Shown here one piece after another: positions 42,971 to 51,687 of a DNA stretch of 64,000 nt (position 1 is its first letter; every line of letters begins with the position of its first letter). A program made the translations under genes and the position numbers. Source of the stretch: an uncultured Blautia sp. (lineage in GTDB: Bacteria > Bacillota > Clostridia > Lachnospirales > Lachnospiraceae); contig UQLX01000001.1 in NCBI GenBank assembly GCA_900541985.1, positions 124,001 to 188,000 of the forward strand, written 5' to 3'. The notes under the pieces were generated by a model. The model was not told where the DNA came from, did no database searches, and saw only the letters and a list, made by a program, of their open reading frames with translations.

Positions 42971-44080
42971 ATGTCTAAATTTTTGAAGTTTATTGTACAT
43001 TTCGTGATCGTATGTACAATCGCGATAGTGCTGGGACTTGCACTGCCGCCATTTTTTGGAATTACTACAGTTATTATTGACAGACCGGACAAAGAAACCA
43101 ACCTGTCCATGGGATCTGTGACCTATGCGATTCCTGTCAGGACAGAGGAAGTCAATGCCGGCTCTCCGATCATTGTAAAAGATGAAGAAGGTACTTACCG
43201 TTATAATCTTGTCAGCGTTGACCGTACAACAAACACGGGTGTTGTGATCGATCCGGAAGCTTCCGCATCCGAAAGCATCAACGTATCAGTAAAGAACTGG
43301 GTGCCGAAGGTTGTGATCACTATTCCTCTGATTGGATATCTTCTTGCAGCAACAGAAAGCACAGAGGGTCTGATCGCAATTGTACTGTCTGTTCTTTTTC
43401 TGATTATTCTTTATGTTATTGCGGAACTGTGCAAGAAGCCGGAAACTCTTGATGAGTATGAGGATCTTCAGGGAGATCGCAGATACCTGAAAACACAGAA
43501 AGAACTGAAGATGGAAGAAAAAGCACGCGAGCGCAGGATGCAGGAGGAAGACAGAGAGCTTCTTTATGGTGAAAAGGCCCGCCGCAGGAAATCCAGAAAA
43601 GAAGAAAAAGAAAGAAAGAAAAAAATCCGTACAGGTGGATTTGTAGATGAAATCTATGAAGAGGACCTGGAAGAGGAACCGGCAGACAGCCGTCCGGTAA
43701 GACGCACTTCGAGAGTTAGACCGGAAAACATGCAGGCAGCTGCCAGCGAGGCGCATGAACTGCTCAAAAAAGAAATTGCCGCTGCTACCGCAGAAGATGA
43801 GGAGGATACAGCAGCAGAACAGACCGGCCGCCTTCCAAGCTTCCGTGAGCTTCAGGTGGAACGCGCGCGGATGCAGAGAGAAGAAGAATGGGAGGATGAA
43901 GAGGAACCGACAGAGATCAGAAAGATGGCAATGCCGGTATGGTCCGCTTCCCAGCTTGCAGACAAAGCAAGAAAAGCAGGAGATACTCCTGACATTGTGA
44001 GAGACTCTATCACAAAGGTAACTCTGTTTGACTATTCGGATATCATCGGCGGTGATGACGAAGAGAGCGAAGAGGAATAA
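42971..44080 (+). CDS. Membrane protein resembling SipW-type signal peptidase without catalytic residues
   Basis: 369 residues. A membrane helix at about 6-30, an extracellular domain of about 110 residues, a second helix at about 140-165, then a long cytoplasmic charged region (Glu/Arg-rich coiled coil, RRRKSRKEEKERKKK and acidic stretches). The outer domain follows the SipW/S26B plan: SVTYAIPVRTEEVNAGSPIIVKD, a TYRYNLVSVD strand, and KVVITIPLIGYLLAA before the second helix. Where active SipW has S-x-E-P and a T-H-R-V His, this protein has S-V-T-Y and Y-N-L-V, so the dyad is missing. Homology is my inference from layout. GTGAGGG precedes ATG 42971. Confidence 0.7.
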   Translation: MSKFLKFIVHFVIVCTIAIVLGLALPPFFGITTVIIDRPDKETNLSMGSVTYAIPVRTEEVNAGSPIIVKDEEGTYRYNLVSVDRTTNTGVVIDPEASASESINVSVKNWVPKVVITIPLIGYLLAATESTEGLIAIVLSVLFLIILYVIAELCKKPETLDEYEDLQGDRRYLKTQKELKMEEKARERRMQEEDRELLYGEKARRRKSRKEEKERKKKIRTGGFVDEIYEEDLEEEPADSRPVRRTSRVRPENMQAAASEAHELLKKEIAAATAEDEEDTAAEQTGRLPSFRELQVERARMQREEEWEDEEEPTEIRKMAMPVWSASQLADKARKAGDTPDIVRDSITKVTLFDYSDIIGGDDEESEEE

Positions 44081-44100
44081 GCGTCAGAGAATGATTACAT

Positions 44101-44148
44101 ACAGTGTGGATCAGAAAGCAGAAATGCTTTTATCCGCACTGTTTTTTT
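44101..44148 (+). terminator. Terminator before the ribosomal protein operon
   Basis: ACAGTGTGGAT with ATCCGCACTGT, then seven T. Confidence 0.9.
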
Positions 44149-44187
44149 GTATTTGTAAAAAAAACATAAAAAAATTGAAAAAAGTGC

Positions 44188-44216
44188 TTGCAATGCGGGG
44201 AATCATTGTGTATACT
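44188..44216 (+). promoter_or_regulatory. Promoter of the S10 ribosomal operon
   Basis: TTGCAA, 17 bp, TATACT, preceded by an A-rich UP-like tract. The AAAAAAGTGCTTGCAAT block recurs before rpmJ. Confidence 0.85.
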
Positions 44217-44446
44217 AACAATTGCTGTGACATGATAGCAATGAAGCGCGAGGTTGCTGCTTTAAATAGCAGGTTTTCCGTGGAGCGAATGTCAAGTTAG
44301 GAAACTGACGACAAGTCACTGTACAGAGTTCAATAGCCATCTTGGGATGGGCGTGTGGAAAAATGTCTTAGGACACACACGGAGATGTGTACAGTCGCCG
44401 CTTGTCGTACTGCATAATTGAGTACGAGTAGGAGGAGACTTTTTTT
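44217..44446 (+). promoter_or_regulatory. Structured leader of the S10 operon
   Basis: No gene lies in these 230 nt. A hairpin ATTGCT (44221-44226) with AGCAAT (44237-44242) comes first. A long-range helix follows: ACGACAAG (44308-44315) with CTTGTCGT (44401-44408) and ACTGTACA (44318-44325) with TGTACAGT (44388-44395), enclosing CCATC/GATGG and GTGTG/CACAC hairpins. This three-way junction ends 38 nt before rpsJ. Probably the site of autogenous control by an operon protein, L4 being the E. coli precedent (inference). Confidence 0.7.
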
Positions 44447-44764
44447 ATGGCAAATCAGGTAATGAGAATCACATTAAAAGCTTATGATCATCAGTTAGTA
44501 GATGCATCCGCAGCAAAAATCATCGACACTGTTAAGAAAAACGGTGCAAAGGTAAGCGGACCGGTTCCGCTTCCGACAAAGAAAGAAGTAGTGACAATCT
44601 TAAGAGCTGTTCACAAATACAAAGATTCCAGAGAGCAGTTCGAGCAGAGAACTCACAAGAGACTCATCGATATCATGACACCTACACAGAAAACAGTAGA
44701 TGCACTTTCCAGACTGGAAATGCCGGCTGGTGTTCACATCGATATCAAGATGAAAACTAAATAA
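44447..44764 (+). CDS. rpsJ: 30S ribosomal protein S10
   Basis: 105 residues, matching S10/NusE (MRITLKAYDHQLVDASAAKIIDTVKKNG, GPVPLPTKKEVVTIL, HKRLIDI). It belongs to the 30S head and also to the NusB antitermination complex. First gene of the S10 operon, behind TAGGAGGAGA. Confidence 0.98.
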   Translation: MANQVMRITLKAYDHQLVDASAAKIIDTVKKNGAKVSGPVPLPTKKEVVTILRAVHKYKDSREQFEQRTHKRLIDIMTPTQKTVDALSRLEMPAGVHIDIKMKTK

Positions 44765-44846
44765 GGTAAGTCCATTCGGTAAAACGAATGCTTCAAAAAC
44801 TATATGATTGCCCGAACGGGTAATCCGCTATAAGGAGGAAAATGTA

Positions 44847-45479
44847 ATGAAGAAAGCTATCTTAGCTACAAAAGTCGGAATGACTCAGATCTTCAATGAA
44901 GATGGTCTTCTGATCCCGGTAACAGTTTTACAGGCTGGCCCATGTGTTGTAACTCAGGTTAAGACCGAGGACAATGATGGATATGCAGCAGTTCAGGTTG
45001 GCTTTGGCCAGATTAGAGAAAAACTGGTAAACAAACCGGAGAAAGGCCACTTTGAGAAAGCCGGCGTTGACGTAAAGAGATTCCTGAAAGAATTCAAATT
45101 TGACAACGCTGCTGAATATGAAGTAGGACAGGAAATCAAGGCTGACATCTTTGCAGCAGGCGATCACATCGATGCAACTGCTATCTCCAAAGGTAAAGGC
45201 TTCCAGGGCGCGATCAAGAGACATGGACAGTCCAGAGGACCTATGACTCACGGTTCCAAATACCATCGTCATGCTGGTTCCAACGGTGCTGCATCTGATC
45301 CGAGCAAGGTTGCTAAAGGCAAAAAAATGCCAGGACAGATGGGTAATGTTCAGGTTACTGTACAGAACCTTGAGATCGTACGCGTAGATACAGAAAATAA
45401 TTTACTGTTAGTAAAAGGTGCTGTTCCAGGGCCTAAGAAATCTTTGGTTACAATCAAAGAGTCAGTAAAGTCTTTATAA
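44847..45479 (+). CDS. rplC: 50S ribosomal protein L3
   Basis: 210 residues. The family loop that reaches the peptidyl transferase centre is seen (GFQGAIKRHGQSRGPMTHGS). Start at ATG 44847 behind AAGGAGGAAAATGTA; an upstream in-frame ATG at 44808 has no ribosome site. Confidence 0.98.
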   Translation: MKKAILATKVGMTQIFNEDGLLIPVTVLQAGPCVVTQVKTEDNDGYAAVQVGFGQIREKLVNKPEKGHFEKAGVDVKRFLKEFKFDNAAEYEVGQEIKADIFAAGDHIDATAISKGKGFQGAIKRHGQSRGPMTHGSKYHRHAGSNGAASDPSKVAKGKKMPGQMGNVQVTVQNLEIVRVDTENNLLLVKGAVPGPKKSLVTIKESVKSL

Positions 45480-45501
45480 TTGAGAAAGGAGGAGCATCAG
45501 A

Positions 45502-46122
45502 ATGGCAAACGTAACTGTTTATAATATGGAAGGCAATGAAGTTGGAACAATGGAACTGAACGACGCAGTGTTCGGTGTAGAGATCAACGAGCATCTGGTT
45601 CATCTTGCTGTTGTTCGTCAGCTTGCAAATAAACGCCAGGGTACTCAGAAAGCTAAAACTCGTTCTGAAGTAAGCGGCGGCGGAAGAAAACCGTGGAGAC
45701 AGAAAGGAACAGGTCATGCAAGACAGGGTTCCATCCGTGCACCACAGTGGACTGGCGGCGGTGTTGTATTCGCTCCGGTTCCGAGAGACTATGAAGTAAA
45801 AATGAACAAGAAAGAAAGAAGAGCTGCTCTTAAATCTGCTCTGACTTCCAAAGTTCAGGACAATAAATTAGTAGTTGTTGACAGCCTCGCACTTGCTGAG
45901 GTTAAGACAAAAGAAATGCAGAGAGTTCTTACAAATCTGAAAGCAGAGAAAGCTCTGGTTATCACAGCAGCTGATGATAAGAATGTAGTACTTTCCGCAA
46001 GAAACATCGCTGATGTACAGACTGCAACTGTAAACACTATGAACGTATATGATGTTATGAAACACAATACTGTAGTGCTTACAAAAGACGCAGTAGCATC
46101 CATTGAGGAGGTGTACGCATAA
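45502..46122 (+). CDS. rplD: 50S ribosomal protein L4
   Basis: 206 residues, with the exit-tunnel loop GGGRKPWRQKGTGHARQGS. L4 is the classic repressor of S10 operons in E. coli, so it is a candidate ligand for the leader upstream of rpsJ. Its stop overlaps the rplW start by one base. Confidence 0.98.
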   Translation: MANVTVYNMEGNEVGTMELNDAVFGVEINEHLVHLAVVRQLANKRQGTQKAKTRSEVSGGGRKPWRQKGTGHARQGSIRAPQWTGGGVVFAPVPRDYEVKMNKKERRAALKSALTSKVQDNKLVVVDSLALAEVKTKEMQRVLTNLKAEKALVITAADDKNVVLSARNIADVQTATVNTMNVYDVMKHNTVVLTKDAVASIEEVYA

Positions 46123-46421
46123 TGGCAGATATCAAGTATTATGACGTAATCCTGAAACCTGTGATTACTGAGAAATCCATGAACATCATGGGCGAAAAGA
46201 AATATACATTCCTCGTACATCCGGAAGCAAACAAGTCTCAGATCAAAGAGGCTGTAGAAAAGATGTTTGAAGGAACAAAGGTTAAGAGCGTAAACACCAT
46301 GAACAACGATGGTAAAAAGAAACGTCGCGGTATGGTAGTTGGAAAAACCGCTAAGACTAAAAAAGCGATCGTAGCTCTTACAGAGGACAGCAAGGACATC
46401 GAGATCTTCGAAGGACTTTAA
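46122..46421 (+). CDS. rplW: 50S ribosomal protein L23
   Basis: 99 residues (YYDVILKPVITEKSMNIM, FLVHPEANKSQIKEAVEKMF). Located at the tunnel exit, where trigger factor and SRP dock. Translationally coupled to rplD (TAATG). Confidence 0.98.
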   Translation: MADIKYYDVILKPVITEKSMNIMGEKKYTFLVHPEANKSQIKEAVEKMFEGTKVKSVNTMNNDGKKKRRGMVVGKTAKTKKAIVALTEDSKDIEIFEGL

Positions 46422-46479
46422 TCCTCTGCGATCTATATGCTGGAAAGCATGATGACTAATATTCGAAAGGAGAAACACC

Positions 46480-47325
46480 ATGGGAATCAAAACCTATAAC
46501 CCATATACACCGTCAAGAAGACATATGACTGGTTCTGACTTCTCTGAGATCACAACAAGCACCCCAGAGAAATCCTTAGTAGTGTCTTTAAAGAAAAATG
46601 CCGGACGTAACAACCAGGGCAAGATCACTGTAAGACACCGCGGAGGCGGAAGCAGAAGAAAATACAGAATCATCGACTTCAAGAGAAGAAAAGATGGTAT
46701 CCCGGCAACAGTTAAAACAATCGAGTACGATCCGAACAGAACAGCTAACATCGCACTGATCTGCTATGCAGACGGCGAGAAAGCTTACATTCTTGCTCCG
46801 GAAGGACTGAAAGTTGGACAGAAAGTTATGAACGGACCGGAAGCAGAGGTTCGTGTTGGTAACTGCCTGCCGCTGGAAATTATCCCGGTTGGTACTATGA
46901 TCCATAACATTGAGCTTCATCCGGGAAAGGGCGGACAGATGGTTCGTTCTGCTGGAAACGGCGCTCAGTTAATGGCTAAAGAAGGAAAATATGCAACATT
47001 AAGATTACCGTCAGGTGAAATGAGAATGGTTCCGCTTGTATGCCGTGCAACAATCGGTGAAGTTGGAAACGGAGACCACAACCTTGTAAACATCGGTAAA
47101 GCTGGACGTAAACGTCACATGGGAATCAGACCTACAGTTCGTGGTTCTGTAATGAACCCGAATGACCATCCGCACGGTGGTGGTGAAGGAAAGACTGGTA
47201 TCGGTCGTCCTGGCCCGTGCACACCATGGGGCAAACCTGCTCTTGGTCTGAAGACCAGAAAGAAAAACAAACAGTCCAACAAGCTCATCGTAAGAAGACG
47301 CGATGGAAAAGCTTTAGCGAAATAA
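46480..47325 (+). CDS. rplB: 50S ribosomal protein L2
   Basis: 281 residues, a few longer than the usual 275-277. The conserved NDHPHGGGEGK and PWGKPALGLKTRKK stretch near the peptidyl transferase centre is present. AAAGGAG precedes the ATG; rplW ends 58 nt upstream. Confidence 0.98.
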   Translation: MGIKTYNPYTPSRRHMTGSDFSEITTSTPEKSLVVSLKKNAGRNNQGKITVRHRGGGSRRKYRIIDFKRRKDGIPATVKTIEYDPNRTANIALICYADGEKAYILAPEGLKVGQKVMNGPEAEVRVGNCLPLEIIPVGTMIHNIELHPGKGGQMVRSAGNGAQLMAKEGKYATLRLPSGEMRMVPLVCRATIGEVGNGDHNLVNIGKAGRKRHMGIRPTVRGSVMNPNDHPHGGGEGKTGIGRPGPCTPWGKPALGLKTRKKNKQSNKLIVRRRDGKALAK

Positions 47326-47340
47326 TAAGGAGGGTACAGA

Positions 47341-47622
47341 ATGTCTCGTTCATTGAAAAAAGGACCTTTCGCAGATGCAAGCCTGCTTAAAAAGGTTGAC
47401 GCTATGAATGCTGCTAACGAAAAATCCGTGATCAAAACATGGTCACGTCGTTCCACCATCTTCCCTTCTTTCGTAGGACATACAATTGCTGTCCATGACG
47501 GAAGAAAGCATGTTCCGGTATACGTTACAGAGGATATGGTAGGACATAAACTCGGTGAGTTCGTTGCTACAAGAACTTACAGAGGACACGGAAAAGACGA
47601 AAAGAGATCCGGTGTCAGATAA
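47341..47622 (+). CDS. rpsS: 30S ribosomal protein S19
   Basis: 93 residues, MSRSLKKGPFADASLLKKV through EFVATRTYRGHG. 30S head protein. AAGGAGG precedes it, 15 nt after rplB. Confidence 0.98.
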   Translation: MSRSLKKGPFADASLLKKVDAMNAANEKSVIKTWSRRSTIFPSFVGHTIAVHDGRKHVPVYVTEDMVGHKLGEFVATRTYRGHGKDEKRSGVR

Positions 47623-47709
47623 TTATAAGTATTAACTGCCTGTTGTCCCTCATGGGGCAGCACGGCGGGTTTACCCAGAGATCGAATACAAGAAAGGAGG
47701 CACTTTAAA

Positions 47710-48099
47710 ATGGCAAAGGGACATAGAAGCCAGATTAAGAGAGCCAGAAATGAGAATAATAAAGAGACAAGACCGTCTGCAAAATTATCTTATGCAAGAA
47801 TTTCTGTTCAGAAAGCATGCTATGTATTAGATGCGATCCGTGGCAAAGATGTGCAGACAGCGCTTGGTATCCTGACATATAATCCGAGATATGCTTCCAG
47901 CGTTCTCAAGAAACTTCTTGAGTCAGCAATCGCAAACGCTGAGAACAACAACGGAATGAGCGCAGATAACCTCTACATTGCAGAGTGCTATGCAAACAAA
48001 GGACCTACAATGAAGCGGATTCAGCCAAGAGCACAGGGTAGAGCTTACAGAATCGAGAAGAGAACAAGCCATCTTACCATCGTGCTGGATGAAAGATAA
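47710..48099 (+). CDS. rplV: 50S ribosomal protein L22
   Basis: 129 residues. A basic N-terminal extension of about 25 residues (GHRSQIKRARNENNKET) precedes the usual domain (ARISVQKACYVLDAIRG, GRAYRIEKRTSHLTIVL). An 87-nt gap after rpsS contains only AGAAAGGAGG and short inverted repeats. Confidence 0.97.
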   Translation: MAKGHRSQIKRARNENNKETRPSAKLSYARISVQKACYVLDAIRGKDVQTALGILTYNPRYASSVLKKLLESAIANAENNNGMSADNLYIAECYANKGPTMKRIQPRAQGRAYRIEKRTSHLTIVLDER

Positions 48100-48110
48100 G
48101 GAGGAAAAGC

Positions 48111-48767
48111 ATGGGACAGAAAGTTAATCCACATGGCCTTAGAGTCGGTGTTATTAAGGATTGGGATTCCAGATGGTATGCAGAAGCAGACTTCGCAGAT
48201 TGTCTGGTTGAGGACTACAATATCAGAACATTTTTGAAGAAAAAACTCTACAGCGCAGGTGTTTCCAAGATTGAAATCGAAAGAGCATCTGACAGAGTGA
48301 AGATCATCATCTACACAGCTAAGCCGGGTATCGTTATCGGTAAAGGCGGATCTGAGATCGAGAAAGTAAAAGCTGAGCTTCAGAAACTTACAGATAAGAA
48401 GCTTATCGTAGACATCAAAGAAGTTAAGAGACCAGACAGAGATGCACAGCTGGTTGCTGAGAACATCGCACTTCAGCTTGAGAACCGTATTTCTTTCCGT
48501 CGTGCAATGAAGTCTACAATGCAGAGAACTATGAAAGCCGGAGCAAAAGGAATCAAAACATCTGTATCCGGACGTCTTGGCGGTGCTGATATGGCTCGTA
48601 CAGAGTTCTACAGCGAGGGAACAATTCCGCTTCAGACACTTCGTGCTGACATCGATTACGGTTTTGCAGAAGCAGATACAACTTATGGTAAAGTTGGCGT
48701 AAAAGCATGGGTTTACAATGGTGAAGTACTTCCCACAAAAGGAACTAAGGAAGGGAGCGATAAATAA
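48111..48767 (+). CDS. rpsC: 30S ribosomal protein S3
   Basis: 218 residues with the KH domain (PGIVIGKGGSEIEKVKAEL) and C-terminal domain (GRLGGADMARTEFYSEG). mRNA entry site of the 30S subunit. Its stop shares one base with the rplP start. Confidence 0.98.
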   Translation: MGQKVNPHGLRVGVIKDWDSRWYAEADFADCLVEDYNIRTFLKKKLYSAGVSKIEIERASDRVKIIIYTAKPGIVIGKGGSEIEKVKAELQKLTDKKLIVDIKEVKRPDRDAQLVAENIALQLENRISFRRAMKSTMQRTMKAGAKGIKTSVSGRLGGADMARTEFYSEGTIPLQTLRADIDYGFAEADTTYGKVGVKAWVYNGEVLPTKGTKEGSDK

Positions 48768-49204
48768 TGTTAATGCCAAAAAGAGTAAAACGTCGTAAAC
48801 AATTCCGTGGCTCCATGAGAGGTAAAGCCCTTAGAGGCAACAAAATCAATTATGGTGAATTCGGTCTTGTTGCAACCGAACCGTGCTGGATCAGATCTAA
48901 TCAGATCGAGGCAGCCCGTATTGCCATGACACGTTATATCAAACGTGGTGGTCAGGTTTGGATCAAGATTTTCCCAGATAAACCAGTAACAGCGAAACCA
49001 GCAGAAACACGTATGGGTTCCGGTAAAGGTTCCCTGGAATACTGGGTAGCAGTTGTTAAGCCAGGACGTGTAATGTTTGAGATTGCAGGCGTATCAGAAG
49101 AGATTGCCCGTGAAGCATTACGTCTTGCAATGCACAAGTTACCATGTAAATGTAAAATCGTTTCTCGTGCAGACTTAGAAGGCGGTGATAACAGTGAAAA
49201 TTAA
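48767..49204 (+). CDS. rplP: 50S ribosomal protein L16
   Basis: 145 residues, MLMPKRVKRRKQFRG through GSGKGSLEYWVAVVKPG. The second Met (48773) could also serve as the start. Its C-terminus overlaps rpmC. Confidence 0.98.
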   Translation: MLMPKRVKRRKQFRGSMRGKALRGNKINYGEFGLVATEPCWIRSNQIEAARIAMTRYIKRGGQVWIKIFPDKPVTAKPAETRMGSGKGSLEYWVAVVKPGRVMFEIAGVSEEIAREALRLAMHKLPCKCKIVSRADLEGGDNSEN

Positions 49205-49403
49205 TAAATTCGTAGAAGATTTAAAAGCAAAATCAGCTGCAGAATTAAACGAAGAATTAGTAGCTGCTAAAAAAGAACTTTTTAACCTGAGATTTCAGAA
49301 TGCAACCAATCAATTAGACAATACAAGCCGAATCAAAGAGGTTCGCAAAAATATTGCCAGAATCCAGACAGTAATCACTGAGCAGGCTAACGCTGTGAAA
49401 TAG
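49194..49403 (+). CDS. rpmC: 50S ribosomal protein L29
   Basis: 69 residues from GTG 49194 (MKINKFVEDLKAKS). GTG 49185 is also in frame but would add MIT and move away from AGGCGG. Overlaps rplP by 11 nt. Two-helix protein at the tunnel exit (ELFNLRFQNATNQLDNTSRI). Confidence 0.95.
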   Translation: MKINKFVEDLKAKSAAELNEELVAAKKELFNLRFQNATNQLDNTSRIKEVRKNIARIQTVITEQANAVK

Positions 49404-49424
49404 TGAATATAGGAGGACAGAATC

Positions 49425-49679
49425 GTGGAAAGAAATCTGAGAAAAACCCGTGTGGGTAAGGTTGTCAGCAATAAGATGGACAAGACCATCGTAGTTGCAA
49501 TTGAAGACCATGTAAAACATCCTCTTTACAAAAAAATCGTGAAGAGAACATATAAATTAAAAGCTCATGACGAACAGAATGAGTGCAATATCGGTGATAC
49601 CGTAAAAGTTATGGAGACCAGACCGCTGTCCAAGGACAAGAGATGGAGACTGGTTGAGATCGTAGAGAAAGCTAAATAA
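49425..49679 (+). CDS. rpsQ: 30S ribosomal protein S17
   Basis: 84 residues from a GTG start behind TAGGAGG. OB-fold: RKTRVGKVVSNKMDKTIVVAIE and GDTVKVMETRPLSKDKRWRL. Confidence 0.98.
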   Translation: MERNLRKTRVGKVVSNKMDKTIVVAIEDHVKHPLYKKIVKRTYKLKAHDEQNECNIGDTVKVMETRPLSKDKRWRLVEIVEKAK

Positions 49680-49692
49680 GGAGGAAACCAGT

Positions 49693-50061
49693 ATGATTCA
49701 GCAGGAAACTAGATTAAAAGTTGCCGATAACACTGGTGCAAAAGAAATCCTTTGTATTCGTGTTATGGGCGGCTCTACAAGAAGATATGCAAACATCGGA
49801 GACACAATCATTGCTACTGTCAAAGATGCAACACCAGGCGGCGTTGTTAAAAAAGGCGATGTAGTAAAAGCTGTTGTTGTCCGTTCCAAAAAAGGCGCAC
49901 GTCGTAAAGACGGATCCTATATCCGTTTCGATGAGAATGCAGCCGTAATCATTAAAGACGATTTAACTCCGAGAGGAACACGTATCTTTGGACCAGTTGC
50001 CAGAGAGCTTCGTGAGAAAAAATTCATGAAGATCGTTTCCTTAGCTCCGGAAGTATTATAG
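49693..50061 (+). CDS. rplN: 50S ribosomal protein L14
   Basis: 122 residues, MIQQETRLKVADNTGAKE through GTRIFGPVARELR. Lies at a subunit bridge. 13 nt after rpsQ. Confidence 0.98.
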   Translation: MIQQETRLKVADNTGAKEILCIRVMGGSTRRYANIGDTIIATVKDATPGGVVKKGDVVKAVVVRSKKGARRKDGSYIRFDENAAVIIKDDLTPRGTRIFGPVARELREKKFMKIVSLAPEVL

Positions 50062-50072
50062 GAGGGTGCCTA

Positions 50073-50387
50073 ATGTCAGCTATGAAGATTAAAAAAGGTG
50101 ATACCGTAAAAGTTATCGCTGGTAAAGATAAAGGCAAAGAGGGCAAAGTCCTTGCCGTTAACGTAAAAGACAACACCGTGATCGTAGAAAACGTCAACAT
50201 GGTTACTAAGCACAGCAAACCTTCTGCAGCAAACCAGAATGGTGGAATCATCAAGAAGGAAGCTGCTCTTCACGTATCTAACGTGATGCTGGTAGTAAAT
50301 GGCAAAGCAACCAGAGTCGGATTCAAGATGGACGGCGACAAAAAAGTCCGTGTTGCAAAAGCAACAGGCGAGGTTATCGATAAATAA
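50073..50387 (+). CDS. rplX: 50S ribosomal protein L24
   Basis: 104 residues with the KOW motif (KKGDTVKVIAGKDKGKEGKVL). Early assembly protein. ATAGGAGGGTGCCTA precedes ATG 50073; the second Met at 50082 is a less likely start. Confidence 0.98.
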   Translation: MSAMKIKKGDTVKVIAGKDKGKEGKVLAVNVKDNTVIVENVNMVTKHSKPSAANQNGGIIKKEAALHVSNVMLVVNGKATRVGFKMDGDKKVRVAKATGEVIDK

Positions 50388-50404
50388 GAGAGGAGGCATG
50401 ACAG

Positions 50405-50944
50405 GTGAGTAGATTAAAAGAACTTTACAAAAACGAGATCATGGATAACATGACCAAAAAATTCGGATACAAGAACGTTATGGAAGTGCCGAAGCTCGAA
50501 AAAATCGTTGTTAACATGGGTGTTGGTGAAGCAAAGGAAAACGCTAAGCTTCTCGACGCAGCTATCGCAGATATGGAGCTGATCACAGGACAGAAGGCAG
50601 TAGCTACAAAGGCTAAAAAGTCTGTAGCGAACTTCAAGATCAGAGAGGGTATGGCAATCGGCTGTAAAGTAACCTTAAGAGGCGAAAAAATGTATGAGTT
50701 TGCTGATCGTCTGATCAACCTTGCACTTCCTCGTGTACGTGACTTCCGTGGCGTTAATCCTAACGCATTCGACGGAAGAGGAAACTATGCTCTTGGTATC
50801 AAAGAGCAGTTGATCTTCCCGGAAGTTGAGTATGACAAGGTAGACAAAGTAAGAGGTATGGATATCATCTTCGTTACAACAGCGAAGACTGATGAGGAAG
50901 CACGCGAGCTTCTTACACAGTTCAACATGCCTTTCGCTAAATAA
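50405..50944 (+). CDS. rplE: 50S ribosomal protein L5
   Basis: 179 residues from GTG 50405 (MSRLKELYKNEIMDNM). Contacts 5S rRNA and the P-site tRNA. Conserved VVNMGVGEAKEN and RDFRGVNPNAFDGRGNY seen. Confidence 0.98.
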   Translation: MSRLKELYKNEIMDNMTKKFGYKNVMEVPKLEKIVVNMGVGEAKENAKLLDAAIADMELITGQKAVATKAKKSVANFKIREGMAIGCKVTLRGEKMYEFADRLINLALPRVRDFRGVNPNAFDGRGNYALGIKEQLIFPEVEYDKVDKVRGMDIIFVTTAKTDEEARELLTQFNMPFAK

Positions 50945-50958
50945 GGAGGAGAATTCAA

Positions 50959-51144
50959 ATGGCTAAAACAGCAATGAAAATCAAACAGCAGCGCAAACCG
51001 AAATTCTCCACAAGAGAATACAGCCGCTGCAGAATCTGTGGACGTCCTCACGCTTACTTAAGAAAATACGGTATCTGCCGTATCTGCTTCCGTGAGCTGG
51101 CTTACAAGGGACAGATCCCGGGCGTTAAAAAAGCATCCTGGTAA
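50959..51144 (+). CDS. rpsN: 30S ribosomal protein S14, type Z
   Basis: 61 residues. This is the short zinc form: CRIC and CRIC separated by 12 residues. It lacks the long N-terminal part of zinc-free S14. AAGGAGGAG precedes it. Confidence 0.98.
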   Translation: MAKTAMKIKQQRKPKFSTREYSRCRICGRPHAYLRKYGICRICFRELAYKGQIPGVKKASW

Positions 51145-51194
51145 AATTTATAAACAATAAAACATGTCAAGTCTGATAAGAGGAGGAAACTAAC

Positions 51195-51596
51195 ATGACA
51201 ATGAGCGATCCGATCGCAGATATGCTTACAAGAATCCGTAATGCAAACACTGCAAAACATGACACAGTAGATGTTCCGGCATCCAAAATGAAAATTGCAA
51301 TTGCAAACATTCTTTTTGACGAGGGATATATTGCAAAGTATGATTTAGTAGAAGACGGTGTGATCAGAACACTTCACATCACCCTGAAATATGGTGAGAA
51401 CAAAAACGAGAAGATCATCACAGGACTGAAGAGAATCTCCAAACCGGGTCTTCGTGTATATGCTGGCAAGGATGAGCTGCCGAGAGTACTTGGCGGACTT
51501 GGAACTGCTATCATCTCCACAAACAAAGGTGTAATCACTGACAAAGAGGCTCGTAAGCTTCATGTAGGCGGCGAGGTTCTGGCATTTGTTTGGTAA
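51195..51596 (+). CDS. rpsH: 30S ribosomal protein S8
   Basis: 133 residues, MTMSDPIADMLTRIRNAN through GVITDKEARKLHVGGEVLAFVW. S8 is the autogenous repressor of the spc operon in E. coli. AGAGGAGG precedes the ATG. Confidence 0.98.
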   Translation: MTMSDPIADMLTRIRNANTAKHDTVDVPASKMKIAIANILFDEGYIAKYDLVEDGVIRTLHITLKYGENKNEKIITGLKRISKPGLRVYAGKDELPRVLGGLGTAIISTNKGVITDKEARKLHVGGEVLAFVW

Positions 51597-51687
51597 GAAT
51601 CTGCAAGCAGGTTTTTAATAAAGAATTAAACTGAAAACAGAGAGGGAAAATTCCCTCTCCGACAATCTAAGTAAGGAGGACAATATT

